Source of the DNA: Gammaproteobacteria bacterium
GTDB taxonomy: Bacteria; Pseudomonadota; Gammaproteobacteria; Pseudomonadales; Pseudohongiellaceae
Length of the DNA stretch: 64,000 nt
Direction of reading: 5' to 3'
Assembly (NCBI GenBank): GCA_029245395.1
Contig: JAQWPL010000026.1
Coordinates: 1 to 64,000 of the forward strand
Shown here: positions 30,297 through 38,377 of the stretch, in pieces
How the letters are laid out: each line of letters begins with the position of its first letter
How positions within the stretch are numbered: the first letter of the stretch is position 1
The notes under the pieces: generated by a model
Seen by the model: only the letters and a program-made list of their open reading frames with translations
What the model was told of the DNA's origin: nothing
Database searches by the model: none
Translations under genes and position numbers: made by a program

Positions 30297-30713
30297 ATGA
30301 TTTATATCTCGCCGGAAATTCGACTGGCTGATCACGAAGTGGATTATCAGGCCACCCATGCACATGGTCCTGGCGGGCAAAACGTAAATAAAGTAAACAG
30401 CGCCATCCACCTGCGCTTCGACATTAACAAGTCCTCTTTACCCCGGGAAGTTAAACAGCGCCTGCTGGGTATGCATGATCACCGAATCAGCAAGGAAGGG
30501 ATAATCGTCATTAAGGCTCGGGAAGAGAGAAGCCAGGTCAGAAACCGGGAAGAAGCCACACACCGACTGAAGCTTATGATTCGCAATGCGCTGACTGTGC
30601 CACGCAAACGCGTTCCTACCAGACCGGGAAAGAATGCTGTGCGCAAGCGTCTGGATAAGAAAGTCCATCGCGGCAGGGTAAAACAGCTGCGCAAGTCGGT
30701 AAATCCTGAATAA
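30297..30713 (+). CDS. arfB: Alternative ribosome-rescue factor ArfB (YaeJ), peptidyl-tRNA hydrolase
   Basis: A 138-residue release-factor-like hydrolase that frees ribosomes stalled on truncated mRNA. The catalytic GGQ is in HAHGPGGQNVNKVNSAIHLRF near residues 23-29. The C-terminal third is very basic (KRVPTRPGKNAVRKRLDKK, then HRGRVKQLRKS), which is the tail that fills the empty mRNA channel. Length matches E. coli ArfB. It lies two bases after the esterase stop, so it is probably translated with it. Confidence 0.92.
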   Translation: MIYISPEIRLADHEVDYQATHAHGPGGQNVNKVNSAIHLRFDINKSSLPREVKQRLLGMHDHRISKEGIIVIKAREERSQVRNREEATHRLKLMIRNALTVPRKRVPTRPGKNAVRKRLDKKVHRGRVKQLRKSVNPE

Positions 30714-30716
30714 GTG

Positions 30717-30900
30717 GATACAGGAGGCAGGATGCAGGATGCAGGATACAAGAGGAAGGCTTAGAATTTAGCGATATATTTTCAGTGTTTGAGCGCATCG
30801 TTGGTTACAGAGTAATTATTAATGACAGCAGTTAGAGCCGGGTTCTTAAATAGCGGATTATTTCTTCTTGTATCCTGACTCTTGTCTCCTGTATCTGTAG
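30717..30900. repeat. Inverted pair of intergenic word repeats between arfB and gltX, copies 3 and 4
   Basis: At 30717-30757 there is a run of CAGGAGGCAGGATGCAGGAT-type words ending in GGATACAAGAGGAA. At 30863-30900 the same words appear on the other strand (complement of TACAGGAGACAAGAG, then TCAGGATACAAGAA). The two arms are about 105 bases apart and could pair as a long imperfect stem. No gene in between. Confidence 0.6.
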
Positions 30901-30953
30901 TCTAAACCCCGTATAATCGCCTGCCATAAATAACCAGGATTCACGCCAACACG

Positions 30954-32459
30954 ATGTCTGAAGTCAGGACCCGCATTGCCCCGTCACCCACTGGTGACCC
31001 CCACGTCGGTACCGCCTACATTGCGCTCTTCAATATGTGCTTTGCTCGCCAGCAGGGCGGTAAGTTCATCCTGCGTATCGAAGACACAGATCAGGCGCGC
31101 AGCACCCCTGAATCAGAACAGGAAATCCTCGATTCCCTGCGTTGGCTACATCTGGATTGGGACGAAGGTCCCGACAAGGGCGGCGATTTTGGCCCCTACC
31201 GGCAGAGTGAGCGCGGTGAAATCTACAAGGAACATGCCAACAAACTAGTAGACAGCGGCGATGCGTTTTACTGTTTTTGCACCCAGGAGCGCCTGGACAA
31301 CTTGCGCAAGGAGCAACAGGAAAACAAGGAACAACCTGGGTATGACGGGCACTGTCAGGCCTTGACCCCTGAGCAGGTGAAGGACAACCTGGACAGAAAC
31401 GTACCCAATGTCATTCGCATGCATATACCGCGCAGGGGCAGCTGTGTTGTCAACGACATGCTACGCGGGGAGATTGAGATTGATTGGCATCAGGTTGATA
31501 TGCAAATACTGATGAAATCCGATGGCATGCCCACTTATCACCTGGCAAACGTGGTGGACGACCACCTGATGGGCATTACTCATGTTATCCGTGGGGAGGA
31601 ATGGATCAATTCAGCACCAAAGCACCTGAAACTGTATGAATACTTTGGTTGGGAGCCACCGGTGCTGATTCATATGCCGCTGCTACGCAATACCGACAAA
31701 AGTAAGCTTAGCAAGCGCAAGAACCCCACCAGCATCGGTTATTACAAGAAAATGGGTTATCTCAGCGAAGCTGTAGTCAACTTTCTGGGTTTAATGGGCT
31801 GGTCCATGCCTTCCGGACCGGATGAAGAAGGCGAAGAGCTGTTTTCAGTGCAGGACATGATCGACAATTTCGATATCCAGCGTGTTTCACTGGGTGGGCC
31901 GGTCTTTGATACCGAAAAACTCGACTGGCTTAATGGCCGCTACTTGAGAGAAGTACTCTCCGACGAGGAATTTATTCAGCGTTTCGGCGAATGGGCCTTT
32001 AATCCAGAGACAACACACCAGATCGTGCCACTCATCAAACAGAGAGTGGAGCGTTTTAGCGACGTTGCACCCCTAGCCGGCTTCTATTTTAGCGGCATGC
32101 CAGATATCAAGACGACGGATTTTGAACATAAAAGCCTCAGTCAGGAAGACAGCGTAAAAATTCTCCAGTTTATTGCCTGGGCAGTCGAAATCCTGCCCGA
32201 ATGGCACCGCGACAGGTTGGAAAAACTACTTATGGACATGGCGGACCAGATGGACATCAAGATCCGCGACTTCCTGTCCCCGGTCTTCATCGCCATTGCC
32301 GGCTCATCCGTTTCCACCTCGGTGATCGATTCCATTGCGGTGATCGGTAAAGACATAACAAGGGCGCGACTACGCCATGCTATAGGGATACTGGGTGGAG
32401 TTTCTAAAAAGGGTGCAAAGAAGCTTGAGTCAGAATATAGGGAACTTGATTTAAAATAG
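30954..32459 (+). CDS. gltX: Glutamyl-tRNA synthetase GltX
   Basis: A 501-residue class I synthetase that charges tRNA-Glu. The HIGH-type motif is within [21 protein letters not shown], and the KMSKS-type motif is KLSKRKNP. The protein is complete, with the C-terminal anticodon-binding helical domain. A tRNA-Glu(TTC) gene lies about 290 bases downstream, which is a common arrangement, though the tRNAs have their own promoter. Confidence 0.96.
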   Translation: MSEVRTRIAPSPTGDPHVGTAYIALFNMCFARQQGGKFILRIEDTDQARSTPESEQEILDSLRWLHLDWDEGPDKGGDFGPYRQSERGEIYKEHANKLVDSGDAFYCFCTQERLDNLRKEQQENKEQPGYDGHCQALTPEQVKDNLDRNVPNVIRMHIPRRGSCVVNDMLRGEIEIDWHQVDMQILMKSDGMPTYHLANVVDDHLMGITHVIRGEEWINSAPKHLKLYEYFGWEPPVLIHMPLLRNTDKSKLSKRKNPTSIGYYKKMGYLSEAVVNFLGLMGWSMPSGPDEEGEELFSVQDMIDNFDIQRVSLGGPVFDTEKLDWLNGRYLREVLSDEEFIQRFGEWAFNPETTHQIVPLIKQRVERFSDVAPLAGFYFSGMPDIKTTDFEHKSLSQEDSVKILQFIAWAVEILPEWHRDRLEKLLMDMADQMDIKIRDFLSPVFIAIAGSSVSTSVIDSIAVIGKDITRARLRHAIGILGGVSKKGAKKLESEYRELDLK

Positions 32460-32461
32460 AG

Positions 32462-32489
32462 CCGCCAGCTACCAGCCTCCAGCCGCCAG
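32462..32489. repeat. Short degenerate repeat after gltX
   Basis: Immediately after the stop there are three variants of CCGCCAGCTACCAGC / CCTCCAGCCGCCAG. This is the same kind of degenerate, word-like intergenic repetition seen after rarA and cysG, but with a different vocabulary. Confidence 0.4.
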
Positions 32490-32523
32490 AAAAACCCGCA
32501 AAGCCCCAGAACGCCTGATGTTC

Positions 32524-32552
32524 TTGACAGGGCAGAGGGGCATCCCTACAAT
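32524..32552 (+). promoter_or_regulatory. Sigma-70 promoter of the tRNA-Ala/tRNA-Glu operon
   Basis: TTGACA at 32524-32529, a 17-base spacer and TACAAT at 32547-32552, followed by a GC-rich discriminator (GCGCGTC). The discriminator is typical of stable-RNA promoters under stringent control. The first tRNA starts about 100 bases downstream. Confidence 0.8.
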
Positions 32553-32651
32553 GCGCGTCTTTGCTAGAACAGGCGTCTGTCTGGCAAAAAACAGCAGGAC
32601 TTTGTAGAAGTAAACTTTTGCTTCATTCCTGTTTCGTTATGAGTGAAAAGC

Positions 32652-32727
32652 GGGGCCATAGCTCAGCTGGGAGAGCGCAACACTGGCAGTGTTGAGGTCA
32701 GCGGTTCGATCCCGCTTGGCTCCACCA
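32652..32727 (+). tRNA. tRNA-Ala (anticodon GGC)
   Basis: A 76-base cloverleaf with encoded CCA. The acceptor stem GGGGCCA pairs with TGGCTCC, the D-arm is AGCTCAGCTGGGAGAGC, the anticodon arm CACTGGCAGTG presents GGC, and the T-arm contains GGTTCGATCC. It is first of a two-tRNA operon. Confidence 0.97.
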
Positions 32728-32747
32728 CTCATAACACATCAGCTTTA

Positions 32748-32823
32748 GTCCCCTTCGTCTAGAGGCCTAGGACACCTGGTTTTCATCCAGGCAACAGGGG
32801 TTCGAAACCCCTAGGGGACGCCA
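32748..32823 (+). tRNA. tRNA-Glu (anticodon TTC)
   Basis: A 76-base cloverleaf with encoded CCA. The acceptor stem GTCCCCT pairs with AGGGGAC, the anticodon arm CCTGG-TTTTCAT-CCAGG presents TTC, and the T-arm carries GGTTCGAAACC. It lies 20 bases after tRNA-Ala. Its wobble uridine is a substrate of MnmA, also encoded in this window. Confidence 0.97.
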
Positions 32824-32886
32824 AATAAGCTTTTAAATCAATAGGTTATACTGATTTAAGAGTAAAGTCCTACAAATGGACTATCA

Positions 32887-32917
32887 AAAGGGGAGCTTTC
32901 GCTCCCCTTTCTTTTTT
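32887..32917 (+). terminator. Rho-independent terminator of the tRNA operon
   Basis: Stem AAAGGGGAGC / GCTCCCCTTT with a TTTC loop, followed by CTTTTTT. It is perfectly placed 64 bases after tRNA-Glu. Confidence 0.9.
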
Positions 32918-32994
32918 AGGTAATTTGCATATGGCTATATCTACGCTATATTGATCTTGGAGTCTGATCATTTCGATGGTCGGAATAAGCGGAG

Positions 32995-33028
32995 CGGGAA
33001 TACTTTAATTAGTGTTCCCGTTTTTTTT
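32995..33028 (+). terminator. Second terminator-like hairpin after the tRNA operon
   Basis: Stem CGGGAATAC / GTGTTCCCG (one mismatch) with an eight-base loop, followed by eight T residues. No gene that I can recognise ends just before it. It may be a back-up for the tRNA operon or the end of an unrecognised small transcript in 32920-32990. Confidence 0.7.
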
Positions 33029-33538
33029 GGGCGGGGATAAATAACTAGGACTAAGTTGATAATGTATTCTGGTAAGGCTTTTCTCTTTAGCTAAAGGTTA
33101 CTCAAGATGTCTGAATTGACAATACCTAATGATCAATACTGCTTTTCTGGTCGTGGAGATAGTTGTCACTGTATGAGCATTAAAAGAGCAAGCTGCGATT
33201 GAGTAGTTGGTATTTGTTGGACTTCCCAGCCTTTGCTAGACACCAAATAGCGTTAAAATGTAACTCTATGAGAGGTGTTTATGAAAGGCAGTATCAAACG
33301 AGGCTGAAAAGCGTCTAGTGAACTGGTGGCGATTCAGTTGATGTTTTCGGAAGGTCCGCTATTGGCCGAAAGCAGACCTCAAGTCAAAGGGGGCAGAGTA
33401 ACCAAAATCAAAAAAACGCCAGACTAACTTCGGCCACATTCCTTCTCCCTTTTTCAACAGTACCAATCCTCCCCACAATCCAATACCATCAAACAAAATC
33501 CTAATCCTCAACTATTCTAATAACCAAGGGGAACCAAA
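33029..33538. other. Gene-poor region between the tRNA operon and the tannase-like gene
   Basis: About 510 bases without a gene I can support. It includes a small frame at 33281-33427 with a fair ribosome site (AGAGGTG), but with an in-frame TGA at codon 9, probably a relic or chance. The last ~100 bases are AC-rich and probably hold the leader of the next gene. No copy of the tRNA-Glu 3' end was found here. Confidence 0.4.
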
Positions 33539-35017
33539 ATGCTCACGATTCTCTCAGCAGCAGCCATGGCCGCATCACTCACCACCGCCACGTGTGAAGA
33601 CCTCGCTTCATTCCCATTAGAAAACGCCAAGGTAGTATCAGCACAAGCGGTACCGGAAGGGGTATTCCAGAATCCGGCCAGTAACAGGCCTAACCAGGAT
33701 ACCGACCCAATTCCGGCTCACTGCCGGCTCACCCTGAAACTCACACCAACCTCTGACTCGCTAATCAACGCTGAGCTGTGGCTGCCCATGGATAACTGGA
33801 ATGGCCGCTTTATGGCAATGGGCAACGGCGGTTGGGCTGGTTCCATCCAGGGCTTCCGCGAAATGCAGCCAGCTCTGCGCAGGGGTTATGCCACGGCAGG
33901 GTCTGATAACGGACATTCGGCCGCCGATGGCCCTGGCGGCATGTTTGCCCTGGGACATCCGGAAAAGATTGTGGATTTTGCCTACCGCTCGATTCATGAC
34001 ATGACCGTGAAGTCCAAACGCCTCATCACCGAAGCTTATTCACAGCCGGCCGATTATTCTTATTTCAAGGGCTGTTCCACCGGTGGCCGACAGGCGATGA
34101 TGGCTGCACAGCGCTACCCCGGGGATTTTGACGGCATTATTGCCGGTGCACTGGCCAATCGGCATATTTATATGCACACCGCAGGGTCTTACCGCAGGCT
34201 GCAATTGGCGCGTAATCCCGAGATGGCGATTCCTGAGGACACTGCCGCCATGGTCAATCAGGCCTTGATGGCAAAGTGTGATGTGCTCAAAGAAGGTTTC
34301 CTCAATGACCCACGCCAATGCAACTTCGATTTTGCCACCTTGCAGTGCCCGGTAGGGACCAGTAATGCGAGTTGTCTGACATCACCACAACTGGCCATGG
34401 TGGAGCAGTATTATGGCGGCCTGCATAATAGTGACGGGGAATTGATTTTTTCCGGGCAAACTTTGGGGAATCCATTGCCCGCAATGCTTAGTCAGCCCGA
34501 AAGCCCCATGGGCAGTTCGGATTCCATCCGCATCCTGGGTTTCCAAAATGCTGACTATGACATGAACGATTTTGACCTGGATCGGGATATGCCTATTATC
34601 GACGCGACGACCGGATTTATTGATTCAGTGAATCCTGATTTGCGTGCTTTCAAAGCTCATGGAGGGAAACTCTTTTTGTATGCTGGCTGGAGAGACACCG
34701 CCATTACACCAGTCAATACCGTGTTTTATTACGACAGTGTACTGACGGAAATGGGTCAGGAGCAGGATGACTGGATGCGTCTGTTCATGGTGCCGGGCAT
34801 GGGACATTGCCGGGGTGGTGATGGTCCGCACGATTTTGATTCTATTACCGTACTGGAACAGTGGCGGGAGCAGGGCAATGCACCGGACCAGATCATGGCC
34901 CGCAATCCCGAGTCTGGTCTGAGCCGCCCCCTGTGCGCTCATCCGGCAGCATCACGCTACGATGGCAGCGGTGACCTGGCTGACAGTGCCAACTGGAGTT
35001 GTGAAATAACGCCATGA
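33539..35017 (+). CDS. Tannase/feruloyl-esterase-family protein (secreted)
   Basis: A 492-residue secreted esterase-like protein. A signal peptide covers about residues 1-20. The nucleophile motif is GCSTGGRQAMMAAQRYPGDFDGIIAGA, the catalytic Asp is in YAGWRDTAITP, and the His in PGMGHCRGG. The Cys-Ser and His-Cys pairs form the CS-D-HC arrangement that defines tannases and feruloyl esterases, in which a disulphide joins the catalytic Ser and His neighbours. A calcium-loop-like DYDMNDFDLDRD is also seen. Expected role: hydrolysis of gallate- or hydroxycinnamate-type esters. The next gene is a secreted cupin 30 bases on. Confidence 0.88.
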   Translation: MLTILSAAAMAASLTTATCEDLASFPLENAKVVSAQAVPEGVFQNPASNRPNQDTDPIPAHCRLTLKLTPTSDSLINAELWLPMDNWNGRFMAMGNGGWAGSIQGFREMQPALRRGYATAGSDNGHSAADGPGGMFALGHPEKIVDFAYRSIHDMTVKSKRLITEAYSQPADYSYFKGCSTGGRQAMMAAQRYPGDFDGIIAGALANRHIYMHTAGSYRRLQLARNPEMAIPEDTAAMVNQALMAKCDVLKEGFLNDPRQCNFDFATLQCPVGTSNASCLTSPQLAMVEQYYGGLHNSDGELIFSGQTLGNPLPAMLSQPESPMGSSDSIRILGFQNADYDMNDFDLDRDMPIIDATTGFIDSVNPDLRAFKAHGGKLFLYAGWRDTAITPVNTVFYYDSVLTEMGQEQDDWMRLFMVPGMGHCRGGDGPHDFDSITVLEQWREQGNAPDQIMARNPESGLSRPLCAHPAASRYDGSGDLADSANWSCEITP

Positions 35018-35047
35018 TTACTCCCCATTTAGTCGCAGGAGAAGACC

Positions 35048-35434
35048 ATGAATAAAATTCTGCCAATGATGTTGTTAGTTTTGCTTTTCCCATCAGCGAT
35101 TAGTGCTCAGGGGTCGGGTGCTTTATACCAAGGGCTCTTGCCAACGCTGCCGCCAAACCAGGAAGTGGTTATCCAGGAAATTACGCTGCCGCCGGGGCGT
35201 GTAGGTAGTGCACACCGCCATGATGCTTATGTTTGGGTGTATGTGGTAGAAGGCGCTATAGATATGCAGGTGCAGGGCGGTGAAGTGACCCGCGTCAACG
35301 CGGGGGAAGTGTTCGTGGAATCTCCTGACGACATCCATATCATGAATAATAATCCAAGCAGTACAGAGCCGGCCAAATTCCTGGCGATTCTCATAAAAGA
35401 GGCAGGCGTCCCGGTGGTTCTGCCTGTCGATTGA
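35048..35434 (+). CDS. Secreted cupin-domain protein
   Basis: A 128-residue protein with a signal peptide (about 1-20, ending ISAQG) and one cupin barrel. Metal-binding motif 1 is GSAHRHDAYVWVYVVEGAIDMQ (two His, then Glu), and motif 2 is ESPDDIHIMNNN, with one His. Such small periplasmic cupins are usually of unknown function. Placement 30 bases after the tannase-like gene, with a ribosome site (CAGGAGAAG) before the ATG, suggests a common transcript. A role with aromatic or phenolic products is only a guess. Confidence 0.8.
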   Translation: MNKILPMMLLVLLFPSAISAQGSGALYQGLLPTLPPNQEVVIQEITLPPGRVGSAHRHDAYVWVYVVEGAIDMQVQGGEVTRVNAGEVFVESPDDIHIMNNNPSSTEPAKFLAILIKEAGVPVVLPVD

Positions 35435-35526
35435 ATTCGATCCCTAACTCTACGAGGAAGCGCCTTATTGGGGGAGTACGGCCAATGAATTGCAAGGAAA
35501 GGGGGGTGTTGACAATATTGATCGAA

Positions 35527-35570
35527 TAAAAAAGGGCCAGATGTAACTATAAGTACATCCAGCCCTTTTA
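35527..35570. terminator. Bidirectional terminator between cupin and DUF6152-type genes
   Basis: A long stem AAAAGGGC(CA)GATGTA / TACATC(CA)GCCCTTTT with a short loop, flanked by A-tract and T-tract. It serves the convergent genes on either side. Confidence 0.85.
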
Positions 35571-35612
35571 TAGAGTTCAATAATTCAGATCAATTGAACA
35601 ATACGATCGCTG

Positions 35613-36740
35613 TTAGTCCTGAAACTCCAGAAATTCAAACGTCAACTCATCACACTCATGTGCTACATACGGCACATCAGCTACCAGCACGGTATCTGTA
35701 CCAATCCACTGATCAGAAAAATACACAGGATCCGTCGCTACATAATTCCGCGTCAGCGCAAAGGTGTCGGGATTCAGCGTATAGCGCACTACGATATGCA
35801 GTTGGTCACTGTGTTTAACCGGTGATGCCAGTACACCCGGCTGAAAGCCAATAGTATCTACAACTAACGTGTCGCCTTCCCAATGGCCAATAGAGTGGCC
35901 TGAGGAACTAAGTTCGATATTGGCCGGATGCGCATCCATGTTCATATGCACAACTCTTTCAAAACTGTAAAGACCGTAATTGATAACTATGCGGTCTTCT
36001 TCCTGAGAAATGCGGTTGATGGCGCCATCAAACACCCAGTCAAACAGGATGCTGGTGGGCAGGCAACGCAATCGCGGATTATCATCCGGTGACCACATTT
36101 CAAAGGCATCGGCTTCGGCCTGGCCGCGGGCAGTTAAAGTAACAGGGCGTGGACCCCAACCTGAACCTGGAATATCATCGGTTGAGATTTCACCCGATTC
36201 GATGCCGGGCTTCATGCTCTTGGGCACCAGGCCGACACCACGGCCCGAAGGCGGTACGGCAATGACATACTGCTCCTGGGCCCAGTCACCGCTGAGATTG
36301 ACTTCACCGGAAGGCAGGCGGTAGGGACGATTAGTCAGGTCTATTTCCGGGGTCTCCAGTTGGTCGTTGCGGTTCATGAGCGGCATTTCGCCGATGGTGA
36401 TTTCTTCCACGTAGCATGAGCCAGGATCTGTGCGGTGCATGTAACCATAGATGGTGATGGGTAGGCCGTTGGCAAACATCTCCCTGGTCCAGCCGGAACG
36501 GCGCATCAGGGTGGCGGCGCGCATTTCACAGCGCATTTCAACAGTCTCTTCGGTGTCGCTAGAGTCAAAATACAGATAGGCATGGGGATTGACGAAGTCG
36601 ATGTCGGTAATGGTGCCGGTAAGGGTTGAATCGTTGGCACGATCAAAACGGCCAAAGCCGTGGTGAGCAAAGGCAGTGGTAGAAAACAGGGCCAGGAAAC
36701 AGGTGGTCAGAGTAATTGGGTGTTTAAGTGTGTGCTGCAT
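35613..36740 (-). CDS. DUF6152-type secreted protein of unknown function
   Basis: A 375-residue protein with a signal peptide (about 1-25, ending AFA|HH). Residues ~25-120 match the DUF6152 pattern: HHGFGRFDRANDSTLTGTITDIDFVNPHAYLYFD, then a GYMHRTDPGSCYVEEI segment. Similar proteins are often tens-strong families in marine gammaproteobacteria. The rest (about 140-375) has no motif I recognise; repeated short strands suggest a beta-rich extracytoplasmic domain (GHWEGDTLVVDTIGF). It stands alone on the minus strand. Confidence 0.7.
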   Translation of the reverse strand: MQHTLKHPITLTTCFLALFSTTAFAHHGFGRFDRANDSTLTGTITDIDFVNPHAYLYFDSSDTEETVEMRCEMRAATLMRRSGWTREMFANGLPITIYGYMHRTDPGSCYVEEITIGEMPLMNRNDQLETPEIDLTNRPYRLPSGEVNLSGDWAQEQYVIAVPPSGRGVGLVPKSMKPGIESGEISTDDIPGSGWGPRPVTLTARGQAEADAFEMWSPDDNPRLRCLPTSILFDWVFDGAINRISQEEDRIVINYGLYSFERVVHMNMDAHPANIELSSSGHSIGHWEGDTLVVDTIGFQPGVLASPVKHSDQLHIVVRYTLNPDTFALTRNYVATDPVYFSDQWIGTDTVLVADVPYVAHECDELTFEFLEFQD

Positions 36741-36849
36741 TGGATCGACTCCTGAACTGTATGTATATATTGATGACAGAGGGTAATGATATTACAAAAC
36801 CCTGCTAATATTTGGACATCCTTATTAATTCCTAAATTGGGAGAATGTC

Positions 36850-37170
36850 ATGAAAAACCTGTATCTAGTACTGACTATCCTGGGTGCTATTGTTCCCTAC
36901 CTGTTCTTTTTTCAATTTATTCAGACTGAAGGGATTGATGTGGCTGCTTTCAGCGCGGCCATGTTTGTCAACGGGGCGGCCGGGGGTATTAGTGCAGACC
37001 TGTTATTGTCCTCGTTTATTTTCTGGGTTTTCATGTTCCAGCAGTTGAGGAAAAAGGGTAGCCCCAAACCCTATGCGTTCATTGTGTTGAACCTGTTTAT
37101 TGGTTTGAGCTGTGCCTTGCCAGCTTATTTGTATGTGCGGGAAAGACCTGAATCAATGAAAGCAGGCTAG
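36850..37170 (+). CDS. DUF2834-family small membrane protein
   Basis: A 106-residue protein with three predicted helices: about 4-24 (YLVLTILGAIVPYLFFFQF), 50-66 (SADLLLSSFIFWVFMFQ) and 76-98. The spacing and the ADLLLSSFIFW segment fit DUF2834. Function unknown. A ribosome site (TGGGAGAATGTC) lies before the ATG. It is divergent from the DUF6152-type gene, with about 110 bases for both promoters. Confidence 0.75.
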   Translation: MKNLYLVLTILGAIVPYLFFFQFIQTEGIDVAAFSAAMFVNGAAGGISADLLLSSFIFWVFMFQQLRKKGSPKPYAFIVLNLFIGLSCALPAYLYVRERPESMKAG

Positions 37171-37402
37171 CGAAAGCTACCCAGGGAATCATATTCCATT
37201 GGCCTTACTATCCCGTCCTCAAAATGGGTCTCCTTGATCTTCGCTCAGGGCCTGTCCTAGAGATCAAACATTATCTAATCAATAATGATACTTGCGTGAT
37301 GCGTTTGTAAATCAGGCATATTGTGAACCGGTTCTCTTATTTTTTTCGTACGAAGCGCATGCTAGCAGTATTATTCATGAAAGCTAGTACAAGGGGTTCA
37401 CT

Positions 37403-38107
37403 ATGAAAAAATTAGCACTATGCGCGGCTATTTCTGCAGCCGCAGTCATGATATCGCAAACGGCGCTAGCTGATCGCGTCAAGGGCTCTGCAAGGGCGGA
37501 TTTTGCCAATGGCGAGTTGCTCGTTCCATGTGTGGTGATCGACGGACTTGGTGACAGTGCCGATGGACAGTATTTCGATATCATTCTGGACCAGCGCGGT
37601 AATTCATTCAATTATGAATTGATCTTTGCTGAACCTGAAGATACCCCCATCTGTGAAGAATTGGCCAACTACGCGATTTTTATCGATGACGACGAAGAAG
37701 AGTCAGACGAGAGTGAATCAGAAGATGACGATTCAGATGACGACGACTCGGATGATGATTCGGGAGATATCGCCAACCTGTTCCCGTCCTGCGAGGTCAG
37801 ACACGAAGAAACTGAACAGGTTCGTTCGAAGGTGAAAGTGAAGGCAAAAGACCTCATTCCAGGAGATTATTATGCCATCGTCACTTCAGGAGAGAATTCC
37901 ATCCAGTCTGAAACGCGAAGTATTTCAGATGATGAAGTGGAGTTTGAATTTGACAGCGATGCGGATGATGTCCTTGAAGGGGCAGAAGCTATCGAGGCCG
38001 GTTTCATCCAGGGAGAGTCGGTGACAGTCGAACTGGCTGATGGAGCTACAGATGAAATCTTGCTGACTGAAACTGTCAGCTGTTTGGTAAAAAATAAAAA
38101 TAATTAG
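37403..38107 (+). CDS. Secreted acidic protein with Asp/Ser-rich stretch, unknown
   Basis: A 234-residue protein that I do not recognise. The signal peptide is residues 1-23 (ends ALA|D). The mature part has two likely beta-rich segments (25-93 and 130-230) joined by an extreme acidic run at 95-122 made almost only of D, E and S, including four D-S repeats. Cysteines at 43, 84, 130 and 227 could form two disulphides in the periplasm. The acidic run could bind Ca2+ or just be a flexible linker. It has a ribosome site (CAAGGGG) and a terminator of its own, so it is a single-gene unit. Confidence 0.75.
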   Translation: MKKLALCAAISAAAVMISQTALADRVKGSARADFANGELLVPCVVIDGLGDSADGQYFDIILDQRGNSFNYELIFAEPEDTPICEELANYAIFIDDDEEESDESESEDDDSDDDDSDDDSGDIANLFPSCEVRHEETEQVRSKVKVKAKDLIPGDYYAIVTSGENSIQSETRSISDDEVEFEFDSDADDVLEGAEAIEAGFIQGESVTVELADGATDEILLTETVSCLVKNKNN

Positions 38108-38133
38108 TTTAAGCTGGCTCTGCTAGCGTTCAG

Positions 38134-38163
38134 AAAAGCCTGCATTATGATGCGGGCTTTTTT
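38134..38163 (+). terminator. Rho-independent terminator after the acidic secreted protein gene
   Basis: Stem AAAGCC(t)GCAT / ATGC(g)GGCTTT with a four-base loop, then T residues, 27 bases after the stop. Confidence 0.8.
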
Positions 38164-38321
38164 ATGCAGGCCACCGGCTTGTGTAGCGGAATCTAAAAGG
38201 AATCAAGTGCCACAGTTATAGTGAGCAGAGCAGAAAGAACGGTTGATAAAGAAATATTGAAAACAGTGATCAATATTCTGTGCATGTTCTCTCTCAGAGT
38301 GTTAAAGACCAATTCCAAATA

Positions 38322-38356
38322 AAAAAGCCAGGGCAATTTCCATTGCTCTGGCTTTC
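38322..38356 (-). terminator. Rho-independent terminator of the membrane Fis-type regulator gene
   Basis: Stem AAAGCCAGGGCAA / TTGCTCTGGCTTT with a six-base loop. Read on the minus strand it ends in TTTTTTATT, 20 bases after the stop of the 38378-39352 gene. Confidence 0.85.
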
Positions 38357-38377
38357 AAGATCTTTCTTGCTGCTTAG

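Noticed and set aside
33281-33427. Selenoprotein from the in-frame TGA
   Set aside because: The TGA is at codon 9 with no SECIS-like hairpin evident after it, no redox motif around it and no known family.
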